Source: Oxyruncus cristatus (taxonomy: Eukaryota; Chordata; Aves; Passeriformes; Cotingidae). From it: a stretch of DNA of 64,000 nt. Under the pieces are notes generated by a model that saw only the letters and a program-made list of their open reading frames with translations, was not told the origin of the DNA and did no database searches. Numbering within the stretch: position 1 is the first letter of the stretch; each line of letters opens with the position of its first letter. The position numbers and the translations under genes are program-made. Below are positions 38,901 through 50,765 of this stretch, one piece after another. Where the stretch lies: assembly GCA_013399855.1 (NCBI GenBank), contig VXAY01006698.1, positions 538,702 through 602,701 on the forward strand, given 5' to 3'.

Positions 38901-40430
38901 CAAATTCTGTTAATAAAAAAACCCCTAATTATTTATTTTATTTCTTTTTTTAAGGAGATAAATAATATGTGATTGTTATTCATATGCCAAAATGCAGAAC
39001 TCACCCACCCACTTTATGGTACAACTGCTGCAAAGTTGCAATCACAGAACCTTGACTAACTTCTGTTATGATTACAGACCACAGTAAATGATACTGAAGT
39101 GTAACAATTATTGCAGTACATTTTAATGCACTAAATGTAGTAAACCACCATCAAAAAATAAACAAAGATGACTGTGTCAAATCACTTTTTAAGTTATATT
39201 ACATAAGTTATGTTCAAATTTGGGAAGACTATCACAAAAGAACATTTTATTTACAAATCCCAAAGAAAAGTATTTGCAAAAATTTTAAAGCACATGTAAA
39301 AGTAAACATACTTGTTTTAATTTCTCTCAACCATTTAAATGCACATACGCATTATTCCAAGGCACTTTTTAATAAAAACCTCATAAAAGAAGGGAACACT
39401 TTAATATACTTCAAAGCCAGTTCCTTCAACACCTCATTGTTGAATCTACTACCTTAATATTTTAAAGACCAAAATCTCATATTTTGATAGCTATTCCCAC
39501 TCCCTTGGAATAAGGTTCTCTTTGAAGAACCTTAAGTGCACTGAAAACAGCAACCTACCAACACACTGTACTTTTGCCCATTAATTTTTTGTCTCTGCTG
39601 AGGTAAGCAAATTTTGACTGATGACTGCTTCCTGTAAATGAAGTAGATTAATAAAACATTATTAGTAAAAATATATTGTTATCTTCCAAGCTTCTTACAA
39701 TTCCTATTGTTCCATAAACAGGGACAAAAATCCACCTGAAAACATTTCATGGACTGCAAATAATATGAAAATAAATTTAAAATACAAAGCTTTTGAGTAG
39801 TTTTAAAGCAAAAAAACCCCAAATGCAATAAAAATTAAACTGAAACAGGAGTCATTAACTAGAGAAATTTCATTTTAAAACCAAAATTATTACTCACTTG
39901 GAGACTTGGGAAAAAGATATATCAGCAGTCTTGCAATTTTTTTTCCCAGAAAAAGAAAGTTCAAAAAATTAACTAAAAGACTACAGAGATCTAATGTATC
40001 TATAGATCCTTTCTCCAAACAGAAAGGCACAGATGCCTTGATCCTGTAAAGAGAAGTATATTCTAATAATACAGATTTGTCTCTCAAGAAAACCATTATC
40101 AGAAATCACAAATACTCCCAAAGTTAGTTTTAACTGTGTGTAATTTATTCTCTGCTAACCCAAATAGAACTTGAATACTGACAACTCCTTACTATCCATC
40201 TTAAAGGGTACTTTTCCTCCTTACAAAAATGCTTCCAAACCAATGCTTGGGACAGCAAGGGAACAAGCCCAAATTTATGGCCTAACAGTTTTCAGAGATG
40301 ACTGGAAAAACAAAACCCAAGCTGAAAGCATAAAATCTGTTTCCAAATTCAAAGAACAAGGAAGAGAAAAAACATTCCCAACAGAAATCTTAGATTATTA
40401 AGAAAATAACAGGAACAAAAAATAATTAAA
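35932..40430 (-). other. CNOT2: CNOT2 large 5' intron segment
   Basis: AT-rich unique sequence between the CR1 copy and an A/C-rich tract. No repeat, RNA gene or protein-coding signal was recognised. The small ORFs here (for example 37103-37372 and 37891-38106) have no familiar content. Confidence 0.75.
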
Positions 40431-40530
40431 ACTCAACACCCCACCCCCCCAAAAAAACCCACAAACAAAACCAAATAATAAAACAAAAACCAACCAAGCA
40501 AAAAAAAAAACCCAACCCCAATACCAAAAA
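40431..40530. repeat. A/C-rich low-complexity tract
   Basis: About 100 bp of A and C runs (CCACCCCCCCAAAAAAACCC, AAACAAAAACCAACC). On the transcript strand it is T/G-rich. It produces the phenylalanine/glycine/tryptophan-rich antisense ORFs seen at 40398-40695, which are not genes. Confidence 0.85.
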
Positions 40531-40745
40531 ACAATTGGGAAAGCAGAGATGACCTTTAAGGATTTGGTGAAGGAACGAGCTGTTGCATACAATCATAAAG
40601 TTATCCTTTTCTTTCACCAAAAAGCCAAAGAACATACCCACACTGTAAGACTGATGCCCAGACAAGGCAAACACAACCAGACGTGAGTACTGCAACTACA
40701 TGGTAAAACTCCACCAAGCATTTTGCACTGTCCCTTCTCACCATA

Positions 40746-41040
40746 TGTAGTGGGTTTCTGTGGTGGGGTTTTGGTAGCAGTGGGGCTACAGGGGTGGCTT
40801 CTGTTAAAAGCTGCTAGAACCTTCCCCTGTCCCGTGGAGCCAATGCCAGCCGGCTCCAGGACGGACTTCCTGCCACTGGCCAAGGCTAAGCCAATCAGGA
40901 GTAACAGTAATGCCTCTGTGATAACATATTTAAGAACAGAAGGTTGATGCCCAGAAAGAATTCCAGCCAGGGAAGAGCAGTGAGAACATGGGAACAACAA
41001 GGTAGACACCGAGGTCAGTGCAGGAGGGGGAGCAGGTGCT
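40746..41040 (+). mobile_element. Endogenous retrovirus LTR fragment (avian ERVL-like), 5' part only
   Basis: The interval begins TGTAGTGGGTTTCTGTGG and continues with CTACAGGGGTGGCTTCTG, CCAATGCCAGCCGGCTCC and GATAACATATTTAAGAA, a layout I recognise from abundant avian ERVL-type LTRs. The ATATTTAAG at about 40926-40934 sits where the LTR core promoter is expected. Similarity fades after GGAGGGGGAGCAGGTGCT, so the 3' part is missing. No internal viral genes are present. The minus-strand 159-codon ORF at 40614-41093, the longest in the window, is an antisense read of this LTR. Confidence 0.75.
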
Positions 41041-42349
41041 ACCAAACATGGCCTTGAGGGTCTGATGAAAGCAACCAAGTTGCCCAGGTCCACAGCAGTT
41101 AGCTATAAAAATATAAATTATACTACTTAAATCTTACTGTCAGAATCACTGCCTGAAAAAGGACTGGATCCTTCAAGGACTCCAATGCTGTAGGACAGAA
41201 AACTTTACAGTTTCCAAAACTCCCTTCTGCATAGATTCTAAATTCACCCTGTATCAGTAATGCTGCTTTCTTTACTTTTCTTAAAATGTTATGATTTCAA
41301 TTCTACCATCCTACACTTGACAATATTATATATTTCTTCTAACATGGTAATCATTTAGACTGTAATAAATTTTTTATTTCATTAAATTCAGACTTGCTAC
41401 ACATGGAATGGCTCTTTCATCCTGTCTTATAAACCTATTGGTGGGAGCATGCACCATAGCTCACATGCAAATATACCAAAATTGTAAGAGAAATTAAAGA
41501 GAAAGGGTTGTATTCTTTTCCTGAATAAGTATTACAAACTTAGTCACAGCATAAGCAACCGGTGCTAGGGTATAACCAGTAAGTGACATAATTCCAACAC
41601 AAAACTAGATTCCCCCTTTGTTTTGCAGGAAGGGAAAAGGTTTGGGTTGCAAAGCCTCTCTATGCAGTCACAGAAGGAGCTGGGTTTATTTCAGCTCCTC
41701 CCTCTCTTCTTTACAGCATCAAAGAAGTTTTCTGTTCAGTTCCAATGGAAGAAAGGCATCTCATGCCATTATAATGCAATCTTTACCAGACGAATTAAAA
41801 CAGCATTGATGAAATTCCAAAACACTTAAGCCTCATCATCCCTAGGACAGGGACTGGTAAAGCACAAGTGGGACCTTACTCAAGCACCAAAATATGGTGC
41901 TTGAAGAGCATTACAGACAAACCAAATTGGAAATAAATACATTTGAATGAGAAAATGCCAATCTTCATGTTCTTACATATGTATATAATGTTATATTGAG
42001 AAGACAACATGCTAATACAAATATTGGTCTATTTCACCCATACAAACACAAACTCTATTCTGATTAAAACCACCGTAATTCTACCTCATTACAGGGCTTT
42101 TGCTCTCCAAGTTTTATGGGAAATGAGAATTCTTTGGCCCAGAGGCTGTGCATCAAACTGTATTCTTATTTTCCAAACCAGATGTTAACTTGTTGATTAA
42201 AATTTTGCAGGAAACGTTAAGATTCTCCATAGCAAACAGTTACCTCATACTCAAGAGAGACTGACAGCTGCTACCATGTCCTGTGTAGTACTTCCTGGCT
42301 CCTGCTGAGCCAGAAGGTGGGAGCCAGTATCTACTGGGTAACACCAGTA
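41041..42349 (-). other. CNOT2: CNOT2 large 5' intron segment
   Basis: Unique sequence without a recognised repeat. Two overlapping plus-strand frames of 63 and 68 codons start near 41620 but resemble nothing known. Confidence 0.7.
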
Positions 42350-42650
42350 ATGGCTCTCAGACCCAGGAGAGATCTTACACAGCCACCCTGAGCAACCTAT
42401 TCCAGCATGTGACCATACTTACCCAAATTCCCTCCAACCTCCTGAAAACCCTTTTGTATAAAACATTGTGATGATCTCGTCCCTTCCCAGAGGACAAAGA
42501 ACAGCTCTCCCTTTCCTTTGGTGCTTGTGAGGCATGGTATTGTACTCATTCCCAGCAGAGAACAGCTCTGCTCTTCTGTCCATCTTGCTAGAACCATTCC
42601 TTTTTAGTCCTGTAAGTACAGTACTCCACATGAGGTCCTAACATCTTTAA
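42350..42650 (-). repeat. Possible ancient CR1-like remnant
   Basis: Several phrases resemble the antisense of a CR1 ORF2/3' region in the right order: CAACCTATTCCAGCATGTGACC, a pyrimidine-rich middle, and near the end TACAGTACTCCACATGAGGTC, which resembles the usual CAGTACTCCAGGTGAGGTC. Divergence is heavy and no tail is visible, so this is a tentative call. Confidence 0.35.
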
Positions 42651-45600
42651 ATGCAGCAACAGTATTTCACTACTATGTGGACACAGGCACCCACATGAAT
42701 ACATCTAGGAACATCTTCCCTCTCCCTCAACAACACACAGCAGATGTGAACGTCTTACTGCTCACTACAAGCATTACATCCTTTCCTGCTAATTGATCAG
42801 TACTCCTCATCATGTATTTTTACTGTTTGGCATTTCTGTATTTGTCTTTTTATGCAAAATAAGTACATTTACTTTTTATTCTATCAGCTGGTAATTCAGG
42901 AAAGTATAGACAAGTACTAGGCTCAAGAAAATGTATATGAAACCTCAAGTTTCCCTACAGTTTCACAGTGAAGTACTCACACTACAGTTTTACAGACAAC
43001 TGATTGAAGCTTCAGCCTAGGACACACCTCCTTAGCTAAGTTAAGTAGACCATACCAGGGTATGCCAAGAGCTCTTCTTAAAACATACGGTTTCTACTGC
43101 CTCTACTCTAGTCAACTCCTCTGCTCCACCACCAGAGAACATCGCTGCTTCAGCACTGTTTGATTTTTTACAAAATCTCTTTCAAAATAAGCTGCAAGAT
43201 TAATACCCAATCAAATTCCATCTACAATGTCAGCTTAAGCTTCAGCTTTACAAACCTTAACCAAGTCACCAACCCTCCATTCTAAGAAACTGAGGAGAAA
43301 CATTGGTAAGTACTTAAAAAGCTTAACAAGATAAAGAAGACAATACACTCTAAGAGGTATCTTATTCAAAAAGAAAGTAAGACACAGAGTGGAGATCACA
43401 GAAAAATAAAAAACAAACAATCTATGCAAAAAAGAAATGGCTATTAGCTCAAGATTTGACAAAAATCACAAAAAATCCAAAATTTTCTCAAACAACAGCT
43501 TCCCTTTCCCCCTCTCCTCTTCGATTTTCAGAAATACTATGCAGTATTCACACTGACACAGTTCCACCTGAAATTTCAGACAAGACAGCTTGGACAATTG
43601 TCTCCATACTAAAAAATCCTAGTTAAAAAAAACCCCAAAATACACATGGTGCGGGCCAGAAAAATTGAAAAATATTTCTTCACGCATTCCAAACTTTAAA
43701 ACAAGTTAATGCAAAGCTAAAACAAAGATGTCTCTGACCTTAGGTCACATAAAGCAAGGACAAATGGAAATATTTCACTATTGGAAAGATTTCATTATTT
43801 AATCTACAAATTCCAGTAAAAATGTCAAAAAAGTGTTTATATTAAAAAAATTAAAATCCACGTCATTTTGCAAAATTTCCTCTATGCTGAGCTTGGATAT
43901 AGCTTTTTATATTCTGTTTCTATTTGTGATACATGAGTTTAATATTTGCATTTTGAATACTGGACAAAGTTGCCTGAATTTCTTCCAGTAGTAGACTTAT
44001 TTTGAAAAATATTCTCTCCGTAGTCTCATACTCATTAGTCTTGACTGATGGACAACTTCATTATTTTTAATTTTCATTTGCTTTTGTCATAGTTGAAAAT
44101 TAAATGTATTCCAACATCTTTCTTCAAATTCAGACATTCTTAAACTGCTTTGACTCTACACACTTGAAAAACCTTCATCTGATCAGTGATTCTAATCCCA
44201 ACTATTTCTGGTCATTTCAGGAACAAACTTGAGAATTTTTTTTTTCTTACAGAGAAATAGCACTCTCATCCTGTGTGTACTAATGCATAAGTAAAAAGGT
44301 AATGAAGCCCTTTTGTATGCTCCACCAAACCAAGCAAGTCTGCAGCACAGGTTCTTTGTCAGCAACTGAAAAGCTAAGAAACAGCTGCATGAAGAATTCT
44401 GCTTTTAAAAACACTTAAGCTTGCCTTACAGACAGGCAAGAGAAGTGTCAGGGGAGGAATTGCTCCTGGAGTGATTTCAAGCCACTGAGTATAGAAGAAG
44501 TTTCTCGAGGTAGATTTCACACTTCTTACTAGTAGTTAAATCTAAGTGAGGCAGACCTACTCACTGGATCTAATTGAGCGTATTTCACATTTCCTCTGAT
44601 CTTACTGACTGGAACAAAGCCAATAACCCTAAAATTGTCACACCAGAATTCCAATGGCTCATGCTAAAGAGAACGCCATCATTTTATTTGTTACACACAA
44701 AAACAACCACCAGCTAAAATGAATGACTAATTAACTATGCACAATAAATTAAACTAAAATTTACCACTTACTGTATTTACCTGCAACTCACTTACTTATG
44801 CTCTCACATCCTCTATTTCAACTGCATCTTTCACTCATCTAAGATGGTCCTAAATTGACATTAGTATCTCAGAATGCAGCACTTGAAGCCTAAAGTAGAA
44901 CAGGCACCAATAAACTGCGCTTAGAACAATCAAAAATTATTTACAAACTACTCAAACACGAAGAGCTTTGGCAGGAGCACAAAACAACTACATAAAAGGG
45001 AGCTAACAGAAAACAAACATTGAACACAAAGGACCAGTAGTCTTGAATGATCTTTTACACAGACACCACCTCTATTAACTTGAGTGGGAGACTGCTTTTA
45101 AAGCAGAACCACCTACGTGACTCAAGTGTCACACTTAGTAACTACAGATGCATAGAAATATCCAAATTAGGCTTCTAAAACTTCCTATTATCCAGGTAAA
45201 ATTAAGCAGGGAAAAAAAATACTTGGAGCTTGTTCTAGTATCAGTTTCCCCTTTAACCACCTTACAAAATAAAATCAAAAAAATCATTTTTCTTTCCATA
45301 CATAAGTCCAAAATACAGTAACAGTTTACATTCAGAAAAAAGTCAGATCTGACTATTATGACCAAAAACAATGCAGGATTATTAATTACTAGCTTTAACA
45401 TATTAATGGACAGATATTCCTAAAACACTCACACTTCTGTATACTTTTCTATCCAGTTTATTTGTAAAAACAAAATAAACCTCTCTACTTGGCACCTTAC
45501 AACCACATTCTTGTTCAGTTGCATCACCCAGATGTCTTAAAAACTCTAGTAGAACAAAAATTATCATTTCACCAAATTTAGGGGGCGGGGGTATAACAAT

Positions 45601-46003
45601 CCGTAGATCAAGATACAAACACACACACAAATATGTGCGTACATGCAGATCTCAATAAAAAGGTCTCCCTACAGACAACAGATTTGAAAAGCTTTATGAA
45701 CAGGTACCACTTTTTTTTAATTACTTGATAATATAAAAATCCTATAATGTAACCTTTCTTTTATCCCTCCTGCCCTGAAAATATCATAAAAGAGAAATGG
45801 AACAGTATTCAAACTCATAAAACTTAAGATGATGATCAGTTCATGGCTAACAATATTCACACATTCAATCACATTTCTCAACTTGCTTCTTTCAAATTTC
45901 TTCAATAGCTTGTATGATTTGACAACTCCTTTTCATCTTTCACTTGCAATTCTTCCTCACATTGGACCTCTAACAATATAACTTTAAAATCCACATCTCT
46001 TAC
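42651..46003 (-). other. CNOT2: CNOT2 large 5' intron segment
   Basis: AT-rich unique sequence. Small features only: a GGGGGCGGGGG string near 45581 and a short CA run near 45620. No gene is recognised. Confidence 0.7.
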
Positions 46004-46092
46004 CTGTGTACAAAATGATCTTTCTCAGTATCTGGGATGGCATATACACTGAGGACTTCATCTGGAGAGTTAATCTCCAATGGAAAGAATAC
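46004..46092 (-). other. Candidate unannotated exon (CNOT2 sense strand)
   Basis: On the minus strand an 89-nt block lies between a possible acceptor (TTTATTAAAAGTAG|GTATTC) and a strong donor (GTACACAG|GTAAGAG). One frame is open throughout (29 codons plus 2 nt), reading PLEINSPDEVLSVYA and then IPDTEKDHF. The acceptor's pyrimidine tract is weak. Spliced directly to the next CNOT2 exon, which starts in phase 0, it would shift the frame. If real it is more likely an untranslated or poison exon, or an independent transcript. It does not resemble the expected first CNOT2 coding exon. Confidence 0.2.
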
Positions 46093-46423
46093 CTACTTTT
46101 AATAAAGATGACTAAAAATTATGAAACATTCATTTAATTAGATTCCAGATTGCCAAAGCTCTTTTAAACAGATAAAAAAAGTGCAAGTAAATGTCACCAC
46201 AAAACATATAAAACTGCAGCATTCCAAAGACATTGGCCTGGTCCACATAGCACAGACGTAACACTATGAGCAGAGGTAAGAATGAACACCCAGAGTCTCT
46301 TTGGACAATACGCTAGCAAGAAAACATTCTTAATGTGGTATACAGGGAAAGTGCGAAAAGTGGCTAAATTGACATCACTGTAACAATACTGAGCCATTTC
46401 CCGTGCTGAGATAACAAAGTGAG

Positions 46424-46462
46424 AATAAATATGCAGGTAAAAAGAATTTCAAATGGGTATGT

Positions 46463-46504
<42 letters not shown>
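46424..46504 (+). repeat. A39 homopolymer preceded by AATAAA
   Basis: A run of 39 A spans 46466-46504. The hexamer AATAAA lies at 46424-46429, 36 nt before the run. This could be a retrocopy tail in plus orientation or a plain poly-A microsatellite. No parent transcript was recognised upstream and no clear target-site duplication was found. Confidence 0.6.
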
Positions 46505-46506
<2 letters not shown>

Positions 46507-49269
46507 AACTGTCTGGTTTGGACCAGTATAGGTAAGTATTTATAATGTCAATTAAATTACACAATTTCCTGTTGATACTACCTGTTTTTATGGCCCCATA
46601 TATCTTTTCTGCTACATGGAATTACAGCTACCCAAACCATTCAACTGTTTTTCACTGGTTCTCTTATCAATAAAGGATATTTCAAAATATCTGTTGCAGG
46701 TGATCATTACTTTAATCCCAAATTTTAATTCAAGAAACATTAAATGAATACTATCCTAAAAATTGGAAGACATTACTGCTAGAAAAAAGAAATTGAAAAG
46801 TATCTTCAGATTCCAAACAATAGGCAGAAGCAGGTCCAAACAGGAGCATGGATAGTACTTAAAAGAGTAATCAACATTCCCACTGGTCTAAGGCAAATTT
46901 TGACCTTGCTGTGCTAAGGGTCAAATTTGGGCCTACTGCACCCTAAGGTGTTCACATCCCAACACACACCACTGCAGCACTAACACAGAGAGAACTGATA
47001 TTTCAAGAATTATTCTCTGAATACATAACAGAGATGACAGATTTATCTGTAGATGTCTACCATACAGGTCCAAAGCCATGAAGTGAGTCAGACTTTCGCT
47101 AAGGTACTCACAACACCCAGAGAATAACTAAAGGCACACTCAACCCCTGACATGTTAAATTATTTTGTCCTGCTGAACATCATGTGACTTCACAACATTT
47201 TTTTCAATATTGCTATACTGTAATGATACAAACCACCATTGTTACCTAAAGACAGCAACATGTCCAGCCACTCCACTTCACTGACCAGCTCCAGAAAGAT
47301 GATGTGACATTTCTGTTTCACCGGGATGAGCAACTCTAAAGTGCAAGACCTGTGCATCCTATCCTTGATTAAGTAAAGCTAATCCGAATCAAACTTTACA
47401 TTGGATGGAGTAATCCACCATGAAGACAATCCTAAGGGCCTTACTCTAGGCAGCAGGACAGGTATCTAGACCAAGACTTAATGGTTCTGAGGACACCAAG
47501 GCAGAAAAGTCTTCACAGATGCTGTGCCCAAAATCACCCCAGTCAGCTGCATCCAACTGAATAGGATATATGCAAAATTTCCGGGCACTGAGCCTGAAGT
47601 TTAGTCTTCTAATGAGAAACAAACCAACGATGCTTCAAGTTAACACTACAGTTTCTTAAGTCTTAATCAAAAGACCCCTATTCCATCATTATGAAGAGAA
47701 AGGAGACAAGATCACCATACCTTAGTGCCATAAAGAAGCCAATCAATCACGAATTTTACTGTTAGCAGATCTGCATTGTTTAAAAAAAAAAAAAAGCTTC
47801 CTCTGTGACACTCACTTCCATATTTGCACTGCAGTGTTTTGAAACCAAGACAGACACCAATTTCTTTTCTGAATGGCCAAGAGAACAGCTAGTCCCAAAG
47901 CCTGAAGGAAAAGGGGATGGAGAAGATGAATGCTAGAGAATATTACTCCATCTATCTCCTCCTTTTTGATATTAGAAAAACAGGCCATAAAAAACACTTT
48001 CTCTCTGCAGTGCAGTGAAACTTTCAGTAGGATATAGCAAAATTCCACACTGACTGCAGAAAGGGAAAGGTAGTGATGAGCTGCAGGACAGTAGTAGCAT
48101 GACTGGTAACACTCATGGCTACTGCACCAAGAAAATGGGAGAGCTTGCTGTGGGTTCGGGTCGTTTGTTTGGTTTTGGTTTGTTTTTTTTTTACTTTAGA
48201 GAAGGAAACTGAATGGAGGGGCACAAAGCAGGCAACTGAACTTGCTGGGATACCTACAGTGACAGCAACAGAGGGAACACAGATGGGTCACTGGAACTGG
48301 AGGTAACACTTGCGAAGCCTTCAAGTCTAAAAAGAGACTGAAAAAATGAAACCAAGGACTTCAAGCAATATAAAAGCCACCTTAGTTAAGAAAAAAAATA
48401 AAATGCTCAGTGGACATCACTGTCAGCTAGAAACTCTGACAAAATGAAAGACCATCTGTTTTCAGGTCAAACAGCACAGGTTTATTAAAAGGCAGACCCT
48501 CTACAACAGATACAAGTGTTTTGGCAGAACACAGGTATATTCCTGCCTATCAAAACTTCTCTGATTTTGTCAAGACAGCCAGACACGAAGGCAACACCAA
48601 AAATATCCTCCTAGAAGCCTGGAACTCCTGACCTTTCTTTCCAAACAGCAGAAGAAGCAGAAGTCAGCAGTGAAGCACAGCTGTGCTTTAGTAACACTCA
48701 CAGGTGTACAATTTAGCTACTGCAGAGCATCTGTGGAGTTGTAGGATGCTTCCCTTCTCTCTTCTGCTTCTAATACACAGGACATTGCAGCTGTGGGCAC
48801 CTAAATTCTAGAAGTAAAGCCATTGTCTTACTAGCACCTGGGGATGGTACTCTCTCTGACGGACAAAGATGGCTCAAGACCTACATTGTATTACGAAGTT
48901 ATTTTATTCCCAGATGATGTGGGAAAGACAGAGATCCACTAGGCACCCTACAAATCCACAGCCTGGAGCACATGCCCAGACAGATTAAGTTAACAAGCAT
49001 CCATCTCATCTGTTGTTTAAGAAAGAGATAGAGAGAAGCTTTTGCACCTAGCCACCATCCTTTGGCCGTGCCCCACACTACACACTGCTAGAAGAGACCA
49101 TAAAGCCACTACCACAGATACCAATGACAAGTAGGGCAAGTAGACTTAAAGGCCAGAAACTCTGAGTAAAAAACCGCACAACTCAGGGAAAAACAAAAAT
49201 AGTAAAGTGTTGTCAGCAAACAGGGGAGGGCACCAAGAACACTCCAGCTAAATACCACTTACAAATAGA
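46505..49269 (-). other. CNOT2: CNOT2 large 5' intron segment
   Basis: Mostly unique sequence, slightly richer in GC between 46900 and 49200 than the far left of the window. It includes a T/G tract at 48163-48193 and a poly-A run near 47778. No gene or transposon is recognised. Confidence 0.7.
48163..48193. repeat. Short T/G-rich tract
   Basis: Thirty bases of GTTTGTTTGGTTTTGG-like units followed by a T run, similar in composition to the tracts at 14311 and 31074. Confidence 0.65.
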
Positions 49270-49477
49270 TCTCTAATTCAAATAGCAGTGTGCATACAAG
49301 GATCTCTGTGTGAACACACATATGACTCAAGCCTCAAAGGTAAAACAATCCTCATATCTGTTAGAAACCTGCAATTTTTTTTTTTGNTCTCTAATTCAAA
49401 TAGCAGTGTGCATACAAGGATCTCTGTGTGAACACACATATGACTCAAGCCTCAAAGGTAAAACAATCCTCATATCT
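49270..49477. repeat. Exact 90-bp direct duplication across a single N
   Basis: The 90 bp at 49270-49359 (starting TCTCTAATTCAAATAGCAG, ending CCTCATATCT) recur without a mismatch at 49388-49477. The 28 bp between them contain a T homopolymer and a single N at 49387. An exact duplicate placed immediately after an N and a homopolymer is the usual mark of an unmerged assembly junction. A true tandem duplication is the alternative. Confidence 0.95.
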
Positions 49478-50464
49478 AAGGAGTATTACATTCAATAAGG
49501 TGTTTGGGCAAAGATCAAGTTAACCAACTTTCTATTTCTCCAACTTTTGGATGCAGGATCTAAGCCCCAACTTTAGAGCACAAGCAGCATTTGGCACAGC
49601 ATGTGCAGAAACAGAACAGAGACAGTGCCAACAGCGACAACTCAGCCTCTGGACACTGGGAGTTCAGCACATATCTGAGCACATCTGCATTATTGCTGCT
49701 TTCCTGTCTGAAGTCGATCAGTATATACCACTAAAGAGAAGTCAATTAATAGGCAAATTGAATTTCATTCCGTTTCATCTAATGGATTATAACTTCCCCA
49801 ATTTTTCTTCTACTTAACTCTTCAAGCATTGTATGTTTATATGGAGCTATAAACACACACATGTGCTAGTCTAGCACAATCAGGCACTGATGTAGAACTG
49901 TTTTGTTTAATTTACTCAAACAACATAGCCCAGACACTGGCATCTTTTTTCTCCAATCACTCCTTTTAACTCAACACTACTGTACAATATCCCATGAGTG
50001 TTTCAAGCATTTTATCCACTGCTGTTTAAATGGATATTAAATAACTCCAAAATGTCCTTATTTTTGGATTGTCAGTAGCGCAATTTTACAGTAACGTAGC
50101 AAGAATAACAGGGCAAAATAAAAGTGCAATTCATCATAAACAGCTACATATATCCTAAGTAGGACTTAATGCTACAAGGATAAGAAGACATGCCTTCACC
50201 CTCAATATACACATACTCCTTACAGAGACTAAAGCACATGACTTCAATAAATACCCACTGTGGACTGTATTAAAAATACAAAATAGTTGCTTATGCACTT
50301 GTCAGCTCTGCTTGCAAACAAAAGCCAAATCATCGAGGAAAGTTAACTCAAAATACTGTCAGGCTTTTTGCTTATTTGGTTTGAGAACACTTCGCGGGTG
50401 ACTGCACTCTCACTGGCCCCTGCCTGGTTCATCCATGGATTCTGTTTGCTGCTCATGCAAGTTA
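49478..50464 (-). other. CNOT2: CNOT2 large 5' intron segment
   Basis: AT-rich unique sequence. A plus-strand ORF at 49551-49817 (88 codons) has no recognisable domain. Nothing further is seen. Confidence 0.7.
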
Positions 50465-50570
50465 CAGGGGGGATGTTTGGAGCAGGGGAAGTAAAGATTC
50501 TCTTGCAGCTTGTAGAGAAAACATGGTGAAGCAGGCTCCTTTGCTTGCCATGGTGCTTGTTTCTAGGCTG
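50465..50570 (+). mobile_element. Probable ERVL-like LTR fragment (middle part)
   Basis: GGAGCAGGGGAAGTAAAGAT, followed by CTCTTGCAGC and ACATGGTGAAGCAGGCT, resembles the part of the avian ERVL-type LTR that normally follows the region preserved at 40746-41040. The match is diverged and judged from memory of the family. Confidence 0.4.
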
Positions 50571-50618
50571 GGAAGTGGAACGGGCTGGTTTCAGCTGGGG
50601 TAATTTTCTAGAAAGGAC

Positions 50619-50765
50619 TGTTGTGGTTTAACCCCAGTCAGCAGCCAAGTACCACGCAGCCACTCGCTCACTTGCCCACCAGCAGCCACTCGCTCAATGC
50701 TAGAGATAATGATATTTAAATATAAAAATACATAGTATTTTAATAAGTTTAATAGGTTTTCCTAG
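50619..50765 (-). mobile_element. Endogenous retrovirus LTR terminus (avian ERVK-like), truncated
   Basis: The interval opens TGTTGTGGTTTAACCCCAG and continues with CCACGCAGCCACTCGCTCA, the reverse complement of the 3' end of a common avian LTR. The string GCAGCCACTCGCTCA occurs twice, about 30 bp apart. A further GTTTAATAGGTTTT at about 50747 fits the U5-proximal part of the same LTR. The rest of the element is missing. The LTR runs in the same sense as CNOT2. Confidence 0.6.

Noticed and set aside
40614..41093. 159-codon minus-strand ORF, the longest in the window
   Set aside because: It is the antisense read of the LTR fragment at 40746-41040 plus flanks. The sequence is GC-rich and low in stops, and no protein family is recognised.
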